From the NCBI GenBank assembly GCA_017304845.1, contig JAFKLL010000017.1:1-64000 (forward strand): a stretch of 64,000 bases of DNA, read 5' to 3'. Shown piece by piece: positions 27,301 through 41,220 of the stretch; the stretch's first letter is position 1; each line of letters starts with the position of its first letter. The translations under genes and the position numbers were made by a program. The stretch comes from Solirubrobacterales bacterium. GTDB lineage: Bacteria > Actinomycetota > Thermoleophilia > Solirubrobacterales > 70-9. The notes beneath the pieces were generated by a model. It was not told the origin of the DNA, did no database searches, and saw only the letters and a program-made list of their open reading frames with translations.

Positions 27301-27910
27301 CGATCAGGGCGGCCCGCGCGGACTCGCGGAAGGGTGAGGACTCGACCGCGATCCGGGCCGAGCGTTCGGCCCGTGCCCGTTCGGCGTCGCCGAGCCGGCT
27401 GCCGGCCCGGGCGATCAGCTCCAGGGCCTGGAGCCGGAGGTCGTCGAGCTGGTTGCGGTGCTCGTCGATCCAGCTCGCTTCGAGCCCGGGCAGCAGCCCG
27501 CCGGAGAGGACCTTGTCGGCCTCCACGGCGTCGTCGTAGGCGGCCGCGTGCTCACCCTGAGCCAGGGCGGCGCGGGCCGCTTCGATCCGTTCCTGGGCGT
27601 CCTCCCAGTCGATCCATACCTCGTCGCCGAGGTTCAGGTTGAGCTCCGAGCGCCCTTCGAGGCGGCCGGGCCCCAGCGCCTTGCGCAGGCGGGAGAGCGG
27701 CGGGGCGAGCAGGGCCTCGCCGCCGCTGGGCAGCCCCTCGTCGGCCCAGAGCGCCTCGACCAGCTCGTCCCGGCGCACCGGACGGGTCCGGTTCAGCACC
27801 AGATAGGCGAAGAGGAGACGGCCCTGACGCCCGGGCAGGGCCTCGCCGAGCTCGTCCCCATCCCAGGTGACGGTCAGTCGTCCGCAGAGCGTGATCCGAG
27901 GGTCTCTCAT
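24395..27910 (-). CDS. AfsR-like BTAD/AAA-ATPase/TPR regulator 2
   Basis: 1171 residues from the ATG at 27910 (MRDPRITLCG aligns with ITVCGRL of the paralogue). A longer frame from 27994 would overlap the divergent oxidase gene. The winged helix plus BTAD fills 1-250, Walker A GEGGIGKT is at 317-324, Walker B is IVLDDLHWAD, and a TPR-like C-terminus follows. The first 700 residues are closely similar to regulator 1 and the C-terminal third is diverged, so the pair arose by tandem duplication with the sensor half changing faster. They may form hetero-oligomers; this is inference. Confidence 0.92.
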   Translation of the reverse strand: MRDPRITLCGRLTVTWDGDELGEALPGRQGRLLFAYLVLNRTRPVRRDELVEALWADEGLPSGGEALLAPPLSRLRKALGPGRLEGRSELNLNLGDEVWIDWEDAQERIEAARAALAQGEHAAAYDDAVEADKVLSGGLLPGLEASWIDEHRNQLDDLRLQALELIARAGSRLGDAERARAERSARIAVESSPFRESARAALIEVMEAQGNIAEALRSYEELRVLLRDQLGTFPAPELTALHERLLNAHEGPAEKAPPVAQPAAPAERRATPATISRLIDPRIDEIELVGREEILRQLNEQLDQVVEGDLRIALLAGEGGIGKTRIAAELAAGRDDITVLYGRSEPDEIRPFRIWSGLLRSAMRQAEDIEPAEIVGGDGPTLARILPELVRSMELPAPGPAGDLESERRALFGAVMRMIGRLTARRPMLIVLDDLHWADRSTLMLLASLAGDNPPGGVFALGLYRDTELPADSLLPETLANLQRRLPTLKLEVEALDTEEVGELIGDRLDHDLAAALHDQTGGNPFLVEQLVRHLEDTGTDDPASAPAEVREIVAQRVSRLPEGGADLLRRASLIGRDFDLQILLATTSLDEDRVIDLLDAAVAAGLLDESPTVPGRYSFVHALLRSTLEDELGLTRRALTHRDIGEAIERQTSGNPDRRVGEKAWHFGHAGPAEADRAIHWATRAAEQAEGRLAYDEAVDFYEAAIVACRADEPVDLGLLARLLLSQARAKWKNGSLQDAGDTFMAAAKTARDSGLPELAAQAAVGSSWGGWDAFDTDTAEQLMLMRQALGSLPPVDSPLRAELMAMLGHGLYYGSGRAAEARELAHQATDMMGRIDDKEAELNVIQATAFLRWEPPNKAERLPAAERMVELAEALDDPELLAQGLASRALSLLNLGRGREAEVDRARQQAMSATLPQIRFIAGSMQAVARFISGEWEEGERITLELAEAGMPRRGSLLLEDAFRFMVRAQQGRLAEHMERLELFEAGAKGWEMWPTWRFGLLLAKAQAGQLDEVRRTIAEIGYTGLDDTKDFNNTLLPFCAVGNLLAGELGDQRGAAKLIELLGPYTGEWIMIGRIGSTLGPVDMHLGELHLQVGEDREAATSLERALVTCEAMESAPYLARTRLALANALEHLGDPDGAERREELRRQGEEVARRLDMQAILRRHLGE

Positions 27911-27972
27911 CGCAAGGTGCCGATCATGTCGCCGCAATCCTGGGGCAAGGTGCCCCGGGGATTCTGCCAGCC

Positions 27973-29243
27973 ATGTCAAAGATCTCCTCCCCACATCACA
28001 TTCCGGCGGTGGCCGTCACGGCCCCGAAAACCACCGATGAGGTCGCCCGGGCCCTGGCCGTCGCCGCGAACTCCGGGCATCAGGTGACCGTGTTCGCGAC
28101 CGGGCACGGCATCCCGCCGCTCGGTGACACCTCGGACTCGGTGCTGCTCGACATGAGCGCCTTCGACCGGATCGAGATCGACCCCGACAGCCGCATCGCC
28201 CGCGTCGGCGGCGCCGTCAAGTGGCGCGATCTGCTCGAGGCGGCGGCCGAGCACGGCCTGGTCGGCCCGGTCGGCAGCTCCGGCTCGGTCGGCGTGGTCG
28301 GCTACTCGCTGGGTGGCGGTCTCGGTCCCTTCGGCCGGCACCTCGGTCTCGCCTGCTCGGCGATCCGGGCGGCCGAGCTGGTCACCCCGGACGGCCGGGT
28401 GCGTCGCATCGACCCCGGTTCGGACCCCGATCTCTGCTGGGCGCTCAAGGGCGGCGGCGGAGGCTTCGGCGTGGTCACCGAGCTCGAGATCCAGCTCTCG
28501 CCTATGCCGCAGATGGCCGGCGGCATGCTCGGCTGGTCGATCGAGTCGGCCCGCGAGGTGCTCGGCGTCTGGGCCGAGTGGACCCGCACGGCCCCGGCCG
28601 ACGTGACCAGCGGCGTCAGGCTGGTCCAGCCGCCCGAGGGCCCGGCCCTGGTCGTGCTCAACGTGGTCGGCGTGCGCTCCGGCGAGTCGCTGCGAGAGGA
28701 GCTGAAGCCGCTGCTGGACCTGAACCCGCTGGTCGACATGGTCGGCGACACCGATCCGGTCCGCTACATCGACGAGTGCGGCGACCCGGACATCGAGGGG
28801 CCGCCGATCGCGATCGAGCACGTGATGCTGGACCGGCTGCCGGTCGAGGCGCTCGACCACGTCGCCGATTTCGGCCACCCGGTCACCGGATGCGGCGCGA
28901 TGATGGTCGAGCTGCGGCACCTGGGCGGCGCTCTGGCCCGGCGCGACGAGAGCTGCGCGCTCGCGCATCTCGACGGCAACTTCTCGCTGATGGTCATGGG
29001 TGTCGAGCAGGGGGCGGAGGGCTTCGCCCACGTGGTCGACGTCCTCTCCGACTACGGCCGCGGCCGGACCTACTTCAACTTCATGACCGGCAAGGGCAGC
29101 CGCGAGACGGCCTACGAGAGCGATGCGCTGCGTCGCCTGGCCGAGCTCCACGAGGCGGTCGATCCGTCTCGCCGCCTGAAGCAGGCCCACCCGATCTCTC
29201 GCGGCGCCGTGGCCGGCGACGCCGAGGGCCAAGCCCTTGTTGT

Positions 29244-29247
<4 letters not shown>
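27973..29247 (+). CDS. FAD-linked oxidase, berberine-bridge/6-hydroxynicotine type
   Basis: 424 residues with an N-terminal PCMH FAD domain (ATGHGIPPLGD, DMSAFDRIEID, GGAVKWRDLLEAAAEHGL) and a C-terminal BBE segment (YFNFMTGKGSRETAYES, RLAELHEAVDPSRRLKQAHP). His45 in TGHG matches the His that carries FAD covalently. The Cys used by bicovalent relatives is Ser in GSSGSVGVVG, so attachment is at most monocovalent. No signal peptide. Substrate unknown. GATTCT lies seven bases before the ATG and no Shine-Dalgarno sequence was seen. The TGA overlaps a possible TTG start of mfd. Confidence 0.9.
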
Positions 29248-32630
<3,383 letters not shown>

Positions 32631-32669
32631 CTGCTAGCCACCACATGACCGTCGAGGAGGAGTCACTGC

Positions 32670-33950
32670 ATGAGCGGGGCACGCAAATTCGGGTTGTTCG
32701 TTTTCGGAGCCATTCTGGTCGTCCTTTTCGTGGGGATCGCCGTCGCACAGGGCATCGGACATCCAAGCGTCCCGTCGGGTGACATCGCCAAGGTCGAGGA
32801 CGTTCCGGACGGCAAGGGCGACATCAGCCAGGCGCAGTACGACCGCTCCTTCGAGCAGACCTGGAAGCGCGGCGGCCTGCAGTCGGCGCCGAAGCCGGGT
32901 GACGCCCAGTACGAACAGGTCAAGGAAGCCGCGATCAACGATCTGCTCGACCAGGCCTGGTTGACCGGCGAGGCCGACGAGCTCGGCGTGACCGCCACCG
33001 ATCGCGAGATCGACGGTGAGCTGGCGACCATCAAGAAGGACCAGTTCCCGACCGCCGCGGCCTTCCAGAAGTTCCTCAAGACCAGCGGCTTCACCGAGGA
33101 CGAGGTCCTCGACCGAGTCCGTCTCCAGGTGCTGAGCCGCAAGATCCAGGACAAGATCACCTCCTCGGTGACCGACGTCCCGGAGTCGGACATCAAGACT
33201 TTCTACGAGTCCTCGAAGGATTCGTTCACCACGCCCGAGACCCGCGACATCCGCCTGATCGTCACCGACAAGAAGGCCGACGCGGAGAAGGCGGTCCAGG
33301 AGCTGGGCGACGATCCGAGCGACAAGGAGTTCGCCGCGGTCGCCAAGAAGTTCTCCGTCCACGCCAGCAAGAGCGAGGGCGGCAAGACCGTGGCCACCGA
33401 GGGCGCCTTCCCGGACCCGGCGGGAGCCGACATCATGAAGGCGGAGACCGGCGTGATCGGCGGCCCGGTCGAGGCCGGCAAGCAGTTCTACGTCTTCCGC
33501 GTCACCAAGGTGACCCCGGAGGAGACCAAGGGCCTCGACGAGGTGCGCAACCAGATCAAGCAGCAGCTGCTGCCGACGCTGCAGCAGCAGGCCATGTCCG
33601 ACTTCGTCGCCGACTACAACTCGAAGTGGACTTCCCGCACCTTCTGCAAGTCCGAGTACACGGTCTCCCGTTGTGACAACTACGAGGGCGACGGCCGTCT
33701 CGACTCGGCCGATCCGAAGTGCTACAAGCCCGGCGCCGGCAAGGATCCGGACCTGAGCTGCCCCGCACCGATCGCCCTGCCGAAGCCGATGGCCCCGGGC
33801 GGCAACGCCTCGGCCGGCGCGCTGCTGGGTCAGACCCAGAACCAGCCGCAGCGCCCGGTTCAGCCCGCTGACGCCAATCCGGCCCCGGCCGGCGGCGCGG
33901 GCGGTGCCGGAGTCGATCTGAGCCAGCTCGGCGCCGCCGCGGGTCAGTAG
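32670..33950 (+). CDS. Membrane-anchored parvulin-type peptidyl-prolyl isomerase (SurA/PrsA-like)
   Basis: 426 residues. One N-terminal membrane helix (residues 8-28) with no lipobox Cys. A helical SurA-N-like chaperone region covers about 60-180 (NDLLDQAWLTGEADELGV in part, FQKFLKTSGFTEDEVLDRVR). A parvulin domain follows at about 190-290 (RDIRLIVTDKKADAEKAVQELG in outline, FAAVAKKFSVHASKSEGG). Then comes a four-Cys segment (CKSEYTVSRC, CYKPGAGKDPDLSC) and a Pro/Gln/Gly-rich tail. It should act outside the membrane on exported proteins. GAGGAGGAG precedes the ATG, and mazG starts nine bases after the stop. Confidence 0.92.
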   Translation: MSGARKFGLFVFGAILVVLFVGIAVAQGIGHPSVPSGDIAKVEDVPDGKGDISQAQYDRSFEQTWKRGGLQSAPKPGDAQYEQVKEAAINDLLDQAWLTGEADELGVTATDREIDGELATIKKDQFPTAAAFQKFLKTSGFTEDEVLDRVRLQVLSRKIQDKITSSVTDVPESDIKTFYESSKDSFTTPETRDIRLIVTDKKADAEKAVQELGDDPSDKEFAAVAKKFSVHASKSEGGKTVATEGAFPDPAGADIMKAETGVIGGPVEAGKQFYVFRVTKVTPEETKGLDEVRNQIKQQLLPTLQQQAMSDFVADYNSKWTSRTFCKSEYTVSRCDNYEGDGRLDSADPKCYKPGAGKDPDLSCPAPIALPKPMAPGGNASAGALLGQTQNQPQRPVQPADANPAPAGGAGGAGVDLSQLGAAAGQ

Positions 33951-33958
33951 GAGGGTCG

Positions 33959-35924
<1,966 letters not shown>

Positions 35925-35957
35925 AGGATTTGACCGTCCGGCCTAGAAGGGTCGGAC

Positions 35958-36323
35958 GTGTCAACACGTGCCCAGACCTATGGCGGGACCCGGCGGCCTC
36001 CGCGCCGCCGGCCCGCTCCGCGCCGCAACGCCGGCCAGCCCGGGGCGGGGCGGATCCAGTGGGATCGCTTCGGCCGCGTGGTGCTGGTGATCGTGATCGG
36101 CCTGCTCGTGCTGGCCATGATCAAGCCGGCCTGGAACATGCTCCACACCTACCGTCTCGCCGGCCAGAGCAAGGTCCGGCTGCACGAGGCGCAGGCGGAG
36201 AACGCGATGCTGGAACGACGGGTCAAACGGGCCCGGAGCGATGCGATGCTGAGCCGCGAGGCACGTCGTCAGGGCATGATCCTGCCCGACGAGCAGGCCT
36301 GGGTCGTCAACGGCATCAAGTAG
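35958..36323 (+). CDS. FtsB/DivIC-like septum formation initiator
   Basis: 121 residues: a basic Pro/Arg-rich cytoplasmic N-terminus of about 40 residues, one membrane helix (VVLVIVIGLLVLAMI), then a coiled coil (LHEAQAENAMLERRVKRARS) and a short EARRQGMILPDEQAWVV tail that matches the DivIC/FtsB family. It bridges early and late divisome proteins outside the membrane. GTG start after GAAGG; position right behind eno supports the assignment. Confidence 0.9.
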   Translation: MSTRAQTYGGTRRPPRRRPAPRRNAGQPGAGRIQWDRFGRVVLVIVIGLLVLAMIKPAWNMLHTYRLAGQSKVRLHEAQAENAMLERRVKRARSDAMLSREARRQGMILPDEQAWVVNGIK

Positions 36324-36342
36324 CGCCCGGGAGAGGCTGCCC

Positions 36343-38502
36343 GTGAGCGTCTCGACTTTCATCGCCGGCCTGGCCCTTCTAGTCCTGGCCGCCTTCTTCA
36401 CCGGCTTCACCGCGGTCAGGCTTCGCACCCGGCTGGTGCCCGGTTGGAGCGGCGCCCCGGCCCGCCTGATCGAGGCGGTTGCGGCAACCGGGCTGGTGGT
36501 CGGCTCGGCCGAGCTGCTCGGCCTCTTCGGCCTGCTCCAGGCCGCCCCGCTGATCCTCCTGCTCGGCCTGGTCGCCCTGGCCGCCTGGCTAGGGCTGACG
36601 CCTCGCCCGCCCGGCCCGCGGGACTCGGTGCCGCCCTCGCCGTCGGTCTCGACCGCCGCCCAGCTCCTGGCCGCGCTCGTCGCCTTCGCGCTCTTCGCGC
36701 AATGGGGCGCCTTCACCTCGTACAACCTGGACCACGGCATCACCAACTTCGATTCCGTCTGGTACCACATGCCCTTCGCGGCGGAGATCGCCCGCACCGG
36801 CTCGGTCACCGTGCTCCATCACACGGAGACGGTCTTCGTCAACTGGTTCTACCCGCAGAACTCGGAGCTGGTCCACGGGGTGGGGATGGTCCTCACCGGC
36901 CGCGACTTCGTCTCGATCTTCATCAACCTCGCCTGGCTCGGCCTGGGGCTGCTGGCGGGCTGGTGCGTGGGGCGGCCCTACGGCCGGCCGCACCTGACCC
37001 TGATCGGGGTGGCGGTGCTGATGGCGACCCACACCCTGGTCGTGCGCGAGCCGGGCACCGGCAAGAACGATGTCATGGCCGCCGCCCTGATCCTGGCGGC
37101 GGTGGCGATCATGATCAACCGATCCTCGTCCGGTCCGGAGGCGAAGGGGAGGGTCTCGCCCGACTGGGTGATGGCCGCCGGCGGGCTCGCGGTCGGTCTG
37201 GCGGCCGGGACCAAGGTCACGGCCCTGGCCCCGGCCTTCCTGGTCACCTGCGCGGTGCTCTACGCCACGGTCGGCGGCGCCCGGCTCAGGGCGGCCGCGG
37301 TCTGGTTCCCGGCGGTTCTTCTGGGCGGTGGCTGGTGGTATCTGCGCAACCTGATCCACACCGGCAACCCGATGCCGCAGGTGACCTCGATCGGCCCGAT
37401 CGACCTGCCGGGACCGGATCGGCTCCAGGTCGGACGGCCGGACTTCTCGGTCGCCCACTACCTGACAGACACCGGGATCTGGAAGGACTACTTCGTGCCC
37501 GGCCTCGAGCAGGGCTTCGGCCAGGTCTGGCCGGTGCTGCTCGCGGCCGTGGTCGCCGGGCTGGTCCTGGTGATGATCAAGGGACCGGGTCGGCTGACCC
37601 GCACCCACGGCTTCGTCGCCCTGCTGGCGATCGGCGCCTACCTGATCACCCCGTTGGGGGCGGCCGGCCCGGAAGGCGAGCCGACCGCCTTCGCGATCAA
37701 CCTCCGCTTCCTGATCCCCGCCCTCGGGCTGGCAGTGGTGCTGATCCCGCTCGCCTCGTGGTTCGACCGCGGCTGGCCCCGGTTCGCCCTGGGGGCGCTG
37801 CTGGTCGCCCTGATGGTCGGCACCAGCGCCAGCGATCCGGTCCTCTCCGCTCCCGGCCGCGGCTTCGGGATCGCGATCGCCCTGCTCTTCGTGGCGTTGC
37901 CAGCGGCCGCCTGGTTCGGCCGGGAGAGGCTGGCCGGGCTGACCGGGAGACTGTCCCCGCCGGCGGTCGGGTTCGGCTTGGCCTTCGTGATCCTCGCGGT
38001 CGTCTCCTGGCCGATCCAGAGGAGCTACTTCGAGAACCGCTACGCCGACTTCGAGCCGGAGGCCGGCCTCGCCCAGGCCTACGACTGGGCGAACCACACG
38101 AAGGACGCGAAGATCGCCCTGGCCGGCACCACGGCCGGCTTCAAGGAGTACGGGTTCTTTGGGTCGGACCTGTCGAACGAGGTGGTCTACGTCGGCCGTG
38201 ACGCCCCCCACGGCGGCTTCGACGCGATCGGCGAGTGCGCGGCCTTCGCCCGCGCGGTGAACGAGATCGGGCCGGACTACCTGGTCACCTCCTCGTACCT
38301 CAACTTCGACGACTACGAGCACCCGATCCGCTCGCCTGAGACTTCCTGGGCCGAGAACGACGCCGCCGCCCTGCGGCCGGTGGTCCGGTCGGATCGGCCC
38401 GAGGCGCCGGTGGTCTGGCGGGTGACCGGCGAGATGGATCCGGCGCTATGCGCCCGGCTCGGGCCGGAGGCCGACTACGTCCCCGGCCTGAAGGATCAGT
38501 AG
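36343..38502 (+). CDS. Polytopic membrane glycosyltransferase-like protein (GT-C fold)
   Basis: 719 residues with about 12-14 membrane helices. The first extracytoplasmic loop (YNLDHGITNFDSVWYHMPF) has paired acidic and His residues, as in GT39/GT83-type enzymes that use polyprenyl-phosphate sugars. REPGTGKNDVM is in a later loop, and the C-terminal region is a soluble outer domain with several Cys (GECAAFARA, CARLG). The sugar and acceptor are unknown. GTG start after GAGAGG; the stop overlaps the convergent phosphoesterase gene by seven bases. Confidence 0.78.
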   Translation: MSVSTFIAGLALLVLAAFFTGFTAVRLRTRLVPGWSGAPARLIEAVAATGLVVGSAELLGLFGLLQAAPLILLLGLVALAAWLGLTPRPPGPRDSVPPSPSVSTAAQLLAALVAFALFAQWGAFTSYNLDHGITNFDSVWYHMPFAAEIARTGSVTVLHHTETVFVNWFYPQNSELVHGVGMVLTGRDFVSIFINLAWLGLGLLAGWCVGRPYGRPHLTLIGVAVLMATHTLVVREPGTGKNDVMAAALILAAVAIMINRSSSGPEAKGRVSPDWVMAAGGLAVGLAAGTKVTALAPAFLVTCAVLYATVGGARLRAAAVWFPAVLLGGGWWYLRNLIHTGNPMPQVTSIGPIDLPGPDRLQVGRPDFSVAHYLTDTGIWKDYFVPGLEQGFGQVWPVLLAAVVAGLVLVMIKGPGRLTRTHGFVALLAIGAYLITPLGAAGPEGEPTAFAINLRFLIPALGLAVVLIPLASWFDRGWPRFALGALLVALMVGTSASDPVLSAPGRGFGIAIALLFVALPAAAWFGRERLAGLTGRLSPPAVGFGLAFVILAVVSWPIQRSYFENRYADFEPEAGLAQAYDWANHTKDAKIALAGTTAGFKEYGFFGSDLSNEVVYVGRDAPHGGFDAIGECAAFARAVNEIGPDYLVTSSYLNFDDYEHPIRSPETSWAENDAAALRPVVRSDRPEAPVVWRVTGEMDPALCARLGPEADYVPGLKDQ

Positions 38503-39743
38503 AGCGTCTTGACCCGGTAGCCGGCCCGGACCCGTGTCACCTTGCGCAGGGTGACCCTGAGCGGGCGGATGCGCCGATTCACGGCCTTGCGGCGGGTCAG
38601 CTTGCGGATCCGCTGGTTGAGCTTGCGGACGCGCCCGTCGAGATGGCGCATACGGGCCATGTGCGCCGCGTAGCGGGCGATCCGGGGCGCCCGACGGTCC
38701 GCACCCTCGTTCGGGCTGTGGCAGGGCGTCTCGCCGTTCGACTGGTCCCAGACGTTGCCTTCGATGTCGCGGAACTCCCAGCTGTAGCTGTCCGGCCCGA
38801 GCGTGAAGAAGGTGGCGCCGAGGCCGCGCTTGGAGAAGATCGAGTTGCGGGCGCGGTTGCCGTCCTCATCCTTGGTCGGGAAGGTCGAGGCGCCCCCGGT
38901 GCCGGTGATGAACTGGGTCAGCCCGCTCGGGTCCTCCTCGCCGTCCGGGTCCTGGGGCAGGTAGCGCTGGTAGAAGTGCTGGTGCCCGGTGACGACCACG
39001 TCCACCCGGTAGCGGTAGAGCAGCTCCCAGATGTTGACCAGCAGCATGCGGTCGCCGGTTCGTCCCAGCTCGATCCCGGCCGAGAACCTGGGGTGATGCA
39101 GGTAGGCCATGGTGCATTGGGTACCGGGGTTCTGGCGGTTCGCCTTCAGGTCCTTGAGCAGCCAGCGCAGCTGAGGCCCGGAGAAGGTGCAGTCGACCCG
39201 GTTGCAGTTCGAGTTCAGGTTGACCATGTGCCAGGTGCCGGTGTTCCAGCTGGACCAGCTCGCGTCGGGCGCGCCGATCCGCCAGCGCGGGGTGCCGGCG
39301 TTCGTCCAGTAGTCGAAGTAGCCGGAGGGGGCGAGGGAGCCGTCGGGTTGCCGCAGGTAGTCGTGGTTGCCGATGGTCGGCATGATCTTGCCGCGCAGCT
39401 TCCCCCAGGTCGCGTCGAAGTCGTCGTAGGCGCGGGTGGTCGACGGCTGGCTCTGGATGAGATCGCCGAGCGCCAGCACGATGTCGGGGTCGGCCGCCGC
39501 GATCAGGTCATCAACCCGCTCGCCCTGGCAGCGCATCTCCTTCATGGGAACTTCTGGGTCGTCGAACTCGCCGGCGGCCGCCTCGGTCATGTCGGCCGGG
39601 CAGGAGATGTCGCCGGCGGCGGCGACCGTGACGGTCGGCCCGGCAGGGTCGGCGGCCCCGCTCTGGGCAGGCATGAGGGCGGTCAACGCGACACAGGAGA
39701 CCAGCAGGACGAAGGCCGGGGCTAGACGGTGGGGGGAGGACAC
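38496..39743 (-). CDS. Secreted metallophosphoesterase (calcineurin-like)
   Basis: 415 residues with a signal peptide (SGAADP cleavage region). Metal-binding motifs in order: AAAGDIS, LALGDLIQSQ, TIGNHDYLRQ, TMAYLHHPRF and VTGHQHFYQR, the full dinuclear set of the calcineurin-like superfamily and closest in layout to purple acid phosphatases. A C-terminal Arg/Lys-rich helix-like tail follows residue 350. It probably releases phosphate outside the cell or acts on wall polymers. GTG start; divergent from the small gene to the right. Confidence 0.92.
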   Translation of the reverse strand: MSSPHRLAPAFVLLVSCVALTALMPAQSGAADPAGPTVTVAAAGDISCPADMTEAAAGEFDDPEVPMKEMRCQGERVDDLIAAADPDIVLALGDLIQSQPSTTRAYDDFDATWGKLRGKIMPTIGNHDYLRQPDGSLAPSGYFDYWTNAGTPRWRIGAPDASWSSWNTGTWHMVNLNSNCNRVDCTFSGPQLRWLLKDLKANRQNPGTQCTMAYLHHPRFSAGIELGRTGDRMLLVNIWELLYRYRVDVVVTGHQHFYQRYLPQDPDGEEDPSGLTQFITGTGGASTFPTKDEDGNRARNSIFSKRGLGATFFTLGPDSYSWEFRDIEGNVWDQSNGETPCHSPNEGADRRAPRIARYAAHMARMRHLDGRVRKLNQRIRKLTRRKAVNRRIRPLRVTLRKVTRVRAGYRVKTLY

Positions 39744-39813
39744 GCACCTCTTGTAACAGGTGCCCCCGTTGACGGTTGCGGTGCCGGAGACCGCCGAGTG
39801 CGAGAATCCGCGC

Positions 39814-40140
39814 GTGGGTTATCCGCTGGAAAACGCTCTCTTCCACTGGGAGGCCGGTATCGAACGTCTCCGCGAGCTCGAACGCCAGGGCCTCTTGCGC
39901 GGCGATCAGGTCACGGTCCCGGTGCGCGAGGAGCTGCGCCGCCGCCTCGGCGCCACCTTCACGGCCGAGGAGCTGGCCGACCTCTACGGCCGGGGGACGG
40001 ACTGGGCGACCCTGCTGCCCGGGATCGACCCGGGCATGTCGGACCTGCAGGATCTGGTCGACGCCGCCTTCTGGCTGCACCTGCAGGCCGCCGGCGACTA
40101 CGCCGGCGGCAGACTGGTCACCGACCTCGAACCCAGCTGA
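39814..40140 (+). CDS. Small conserved-looking protein of unknown function
   Basis: 108 residues from the GTG at 39814 (126 if the GTG at 39760 is used). I favour 39814 because GAGAAT ends six bases before it, matching the leaderless pattern elsewhere in the window, and because 39760 is only 16 bases from the divergent start. Soluble and helical: WEAGIERLRELERQGLL, an ELRRRLGATFTAEELADLY core and AAFWLHLQAAGDYAGG. No recognised domain. Confidence 0.7.
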   Translation: MGYPLENALFHWEAGIERLRELERQGLLRGDQVTVPVREELRRRLGATFTAEELADLYGRGTDWATLLPGIDPGMSDLQDLVDAAFWLHLQAAGDYAGGRLVTDLEPS

Positions 40141-40147
40141 GCCGGAG

Positions 40148-40186
40148 CCCTCCCAACCATTCTTTGGCTCAGTGGGAGGGCGGGTT
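40148..40186 (+). terminator. Terminator with 17-base loop after the 108-residue protein gene
   Basis: CCCTCCCA (40148-40155) and TGGGAGGG (40173-40180) around a 17-base loop, then CGGGTTTCCGTGG. Loop start CCATTC and the tail are shared with the element at 6577. Confidence 0.65.
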
Positions 40187-40218
40187 TCCGTGGCGGTCGG
40201 CGATCGCCGACCGCTTGC

Positions 40219-40845
40219 TTATTCCTCGTTCTCGGGCTCGCCGGCCCGACGAATGACGATCTGGTCCGCTTCGACGGTGACGGTGACGTCACGCTTGTCG
40301 GCCCAGTTGTCGGTGTAGACCTGCATGTCCTGGATCGAGGGATCGAGCCAGAGGCCGTATCCCTCGTCGCCGTGATCGAAGGTTCCGTCGAGACGGTTGG
40401 AGCCGCGTCCACGACGACCGCGACGACCGCGGCGGCGACGACGGGGCCGGCCTTCGGCTTCACCGCCGTCGGTCTCGGTGTCGTCTCCTTCGTCGTTTTC
40501 GTCACCTTCGTCGCTGTCCTCGCCGGCGGCCTCGCGGGCTTCGCGCGCAGCCTCACGTTTGGCTTCGCGTTCGGCGCGTTCCGCGGCGGCCTTGGCTTCG
40601 GCCTCGGCGTGAGCGGCTTCCTCTTCGGCAGCGGCGGCCTCGATCTCAGCTTCGATCTCGTCGCGGAGGTCTACCTCGGCGGCGGCGTCGACGTCATCGT
40701 CGGGCGAAAGATCGTGCTGGCGGCGGAACTCGCGGAGTTCCGAGGCGCTCACTTCGAGCTGATGGGCGATCCAGGCATCGGTGCGACCCTGGCGGACCCA
40801 GGACCGAATCTGGTTGAGTTGTGGGCGTAGTGATCGACGAGCCAT
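40219..40845 (-). CDS. Charged HTH/coiled-coil protein with RGG-like patch
   Basis: 208 residues from the ATG at 40845; a longer frame to 40929 lacks support. Residues 1-50 look like a small helix-turn-helix (LNQIRSWVRQGRTDAWIAHQ, then LEVSASELREFRRQH). Next is an 85-residue Glu/Ala-rich coiled coil, an acidic block, an arginine/glycine block (RPRRRRRGRRGRRGRGS) and a conserved-looking 55-residue end (YGLWLDPSIQDMQVY). The basic RGG-like patch suggests nucleic-acid binding. Function unknown. Confidence 0.75.
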   Translation of the reverse strand: MARRSLRPQLNQIRSWVRQGRTDAWIAHQLEVSASELREFRRQHDLSPDDDVDAAAEVDLRDEIEAEIEAAAAEEEAAHAEAEAKAAAERAEREAKREAAREAREAAGEDSDEGDENDEGDDTETDGGEAEGRPRRRRRGRRGRRGRGSNRLDGTFDHGDEGYGLWLDPSIQDMQVYTDNWADKRDVTVTVEADQIVIRRAGEPENEE

Positions 40846-40933
40846 AGCGGGTTCCGAGTCTATTGGACCCGCTTGGCGCGGCGCTGTACGGGGTAAGCAA
40901 CAATTGGTTCCTGCCCCCGTCGGAGCCAATACC

Positions 40934-40979
40934 TATTATTTGGTAGAGACCCGACTAAAAGAGATTCGAATGGAGTCTG
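40934..40979 (+). promoter_or_regulatory. csrA promoter and leader
   Basis: A good -10 hexamer TATTAT at 40934-40939 gives a start near 40946 and a leader of about 34 bases with GGAG four bases before the ATG. No convincing -35 was found. Confidence 0.45.
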
Positions 40980-41162
40980 ATGCTGGTACTGACCCGCAAA
41001 AAAGAACAGAGCATCATCATCGGTGAGAACGTGGAGATCATGGTTCTCGGAGTTTCCGGTGACAAGGTGCGTCTGGGCATCACCGCCCCACGCGAGGTCG
41101 ACGTCTTCCGCAAGGAAGTGATTGACGAGCGGGGAGTGCAGGTAGAAGCCGAAAAGGCCTGA
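40980..41162 (+). CDS. csrA: Carbon storage regulator / translational repressor
   Basis: 60-residue CsrA. All core strands are present: [44 protein letters not shown], including the RNA-binding residues of the first strand and the RE segment in the PREV region. It binds GGA motifs in mRNA leaders and blocks translation. In other bacteria it is usually next to fliW and flagellar genes; no such genes are here, so its targets are elsewhere. CsrA is uncommon among actinobacteria. Confidence 0.95.
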   Translation: MLVLTRKKEQSIIIGENVEIMVLGVSGDKVRLGITAPREVDVFRKEVIDERGVQVEAEKA

Positions 41163-41220
41163 AGGGCCAGGGACCCCGGGGGCTGTGGGGAGCCCTCGGC
41201 GTGACCTCAGCCGGCGACGG

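Noticed and set aside
24974-27337. Antisense frame of about 790 codons opposite the second AfsR-like regulator
   Set aside because: Same shadow composition and no start signal; the sense gene has Walker A and B and BTAD motifs.
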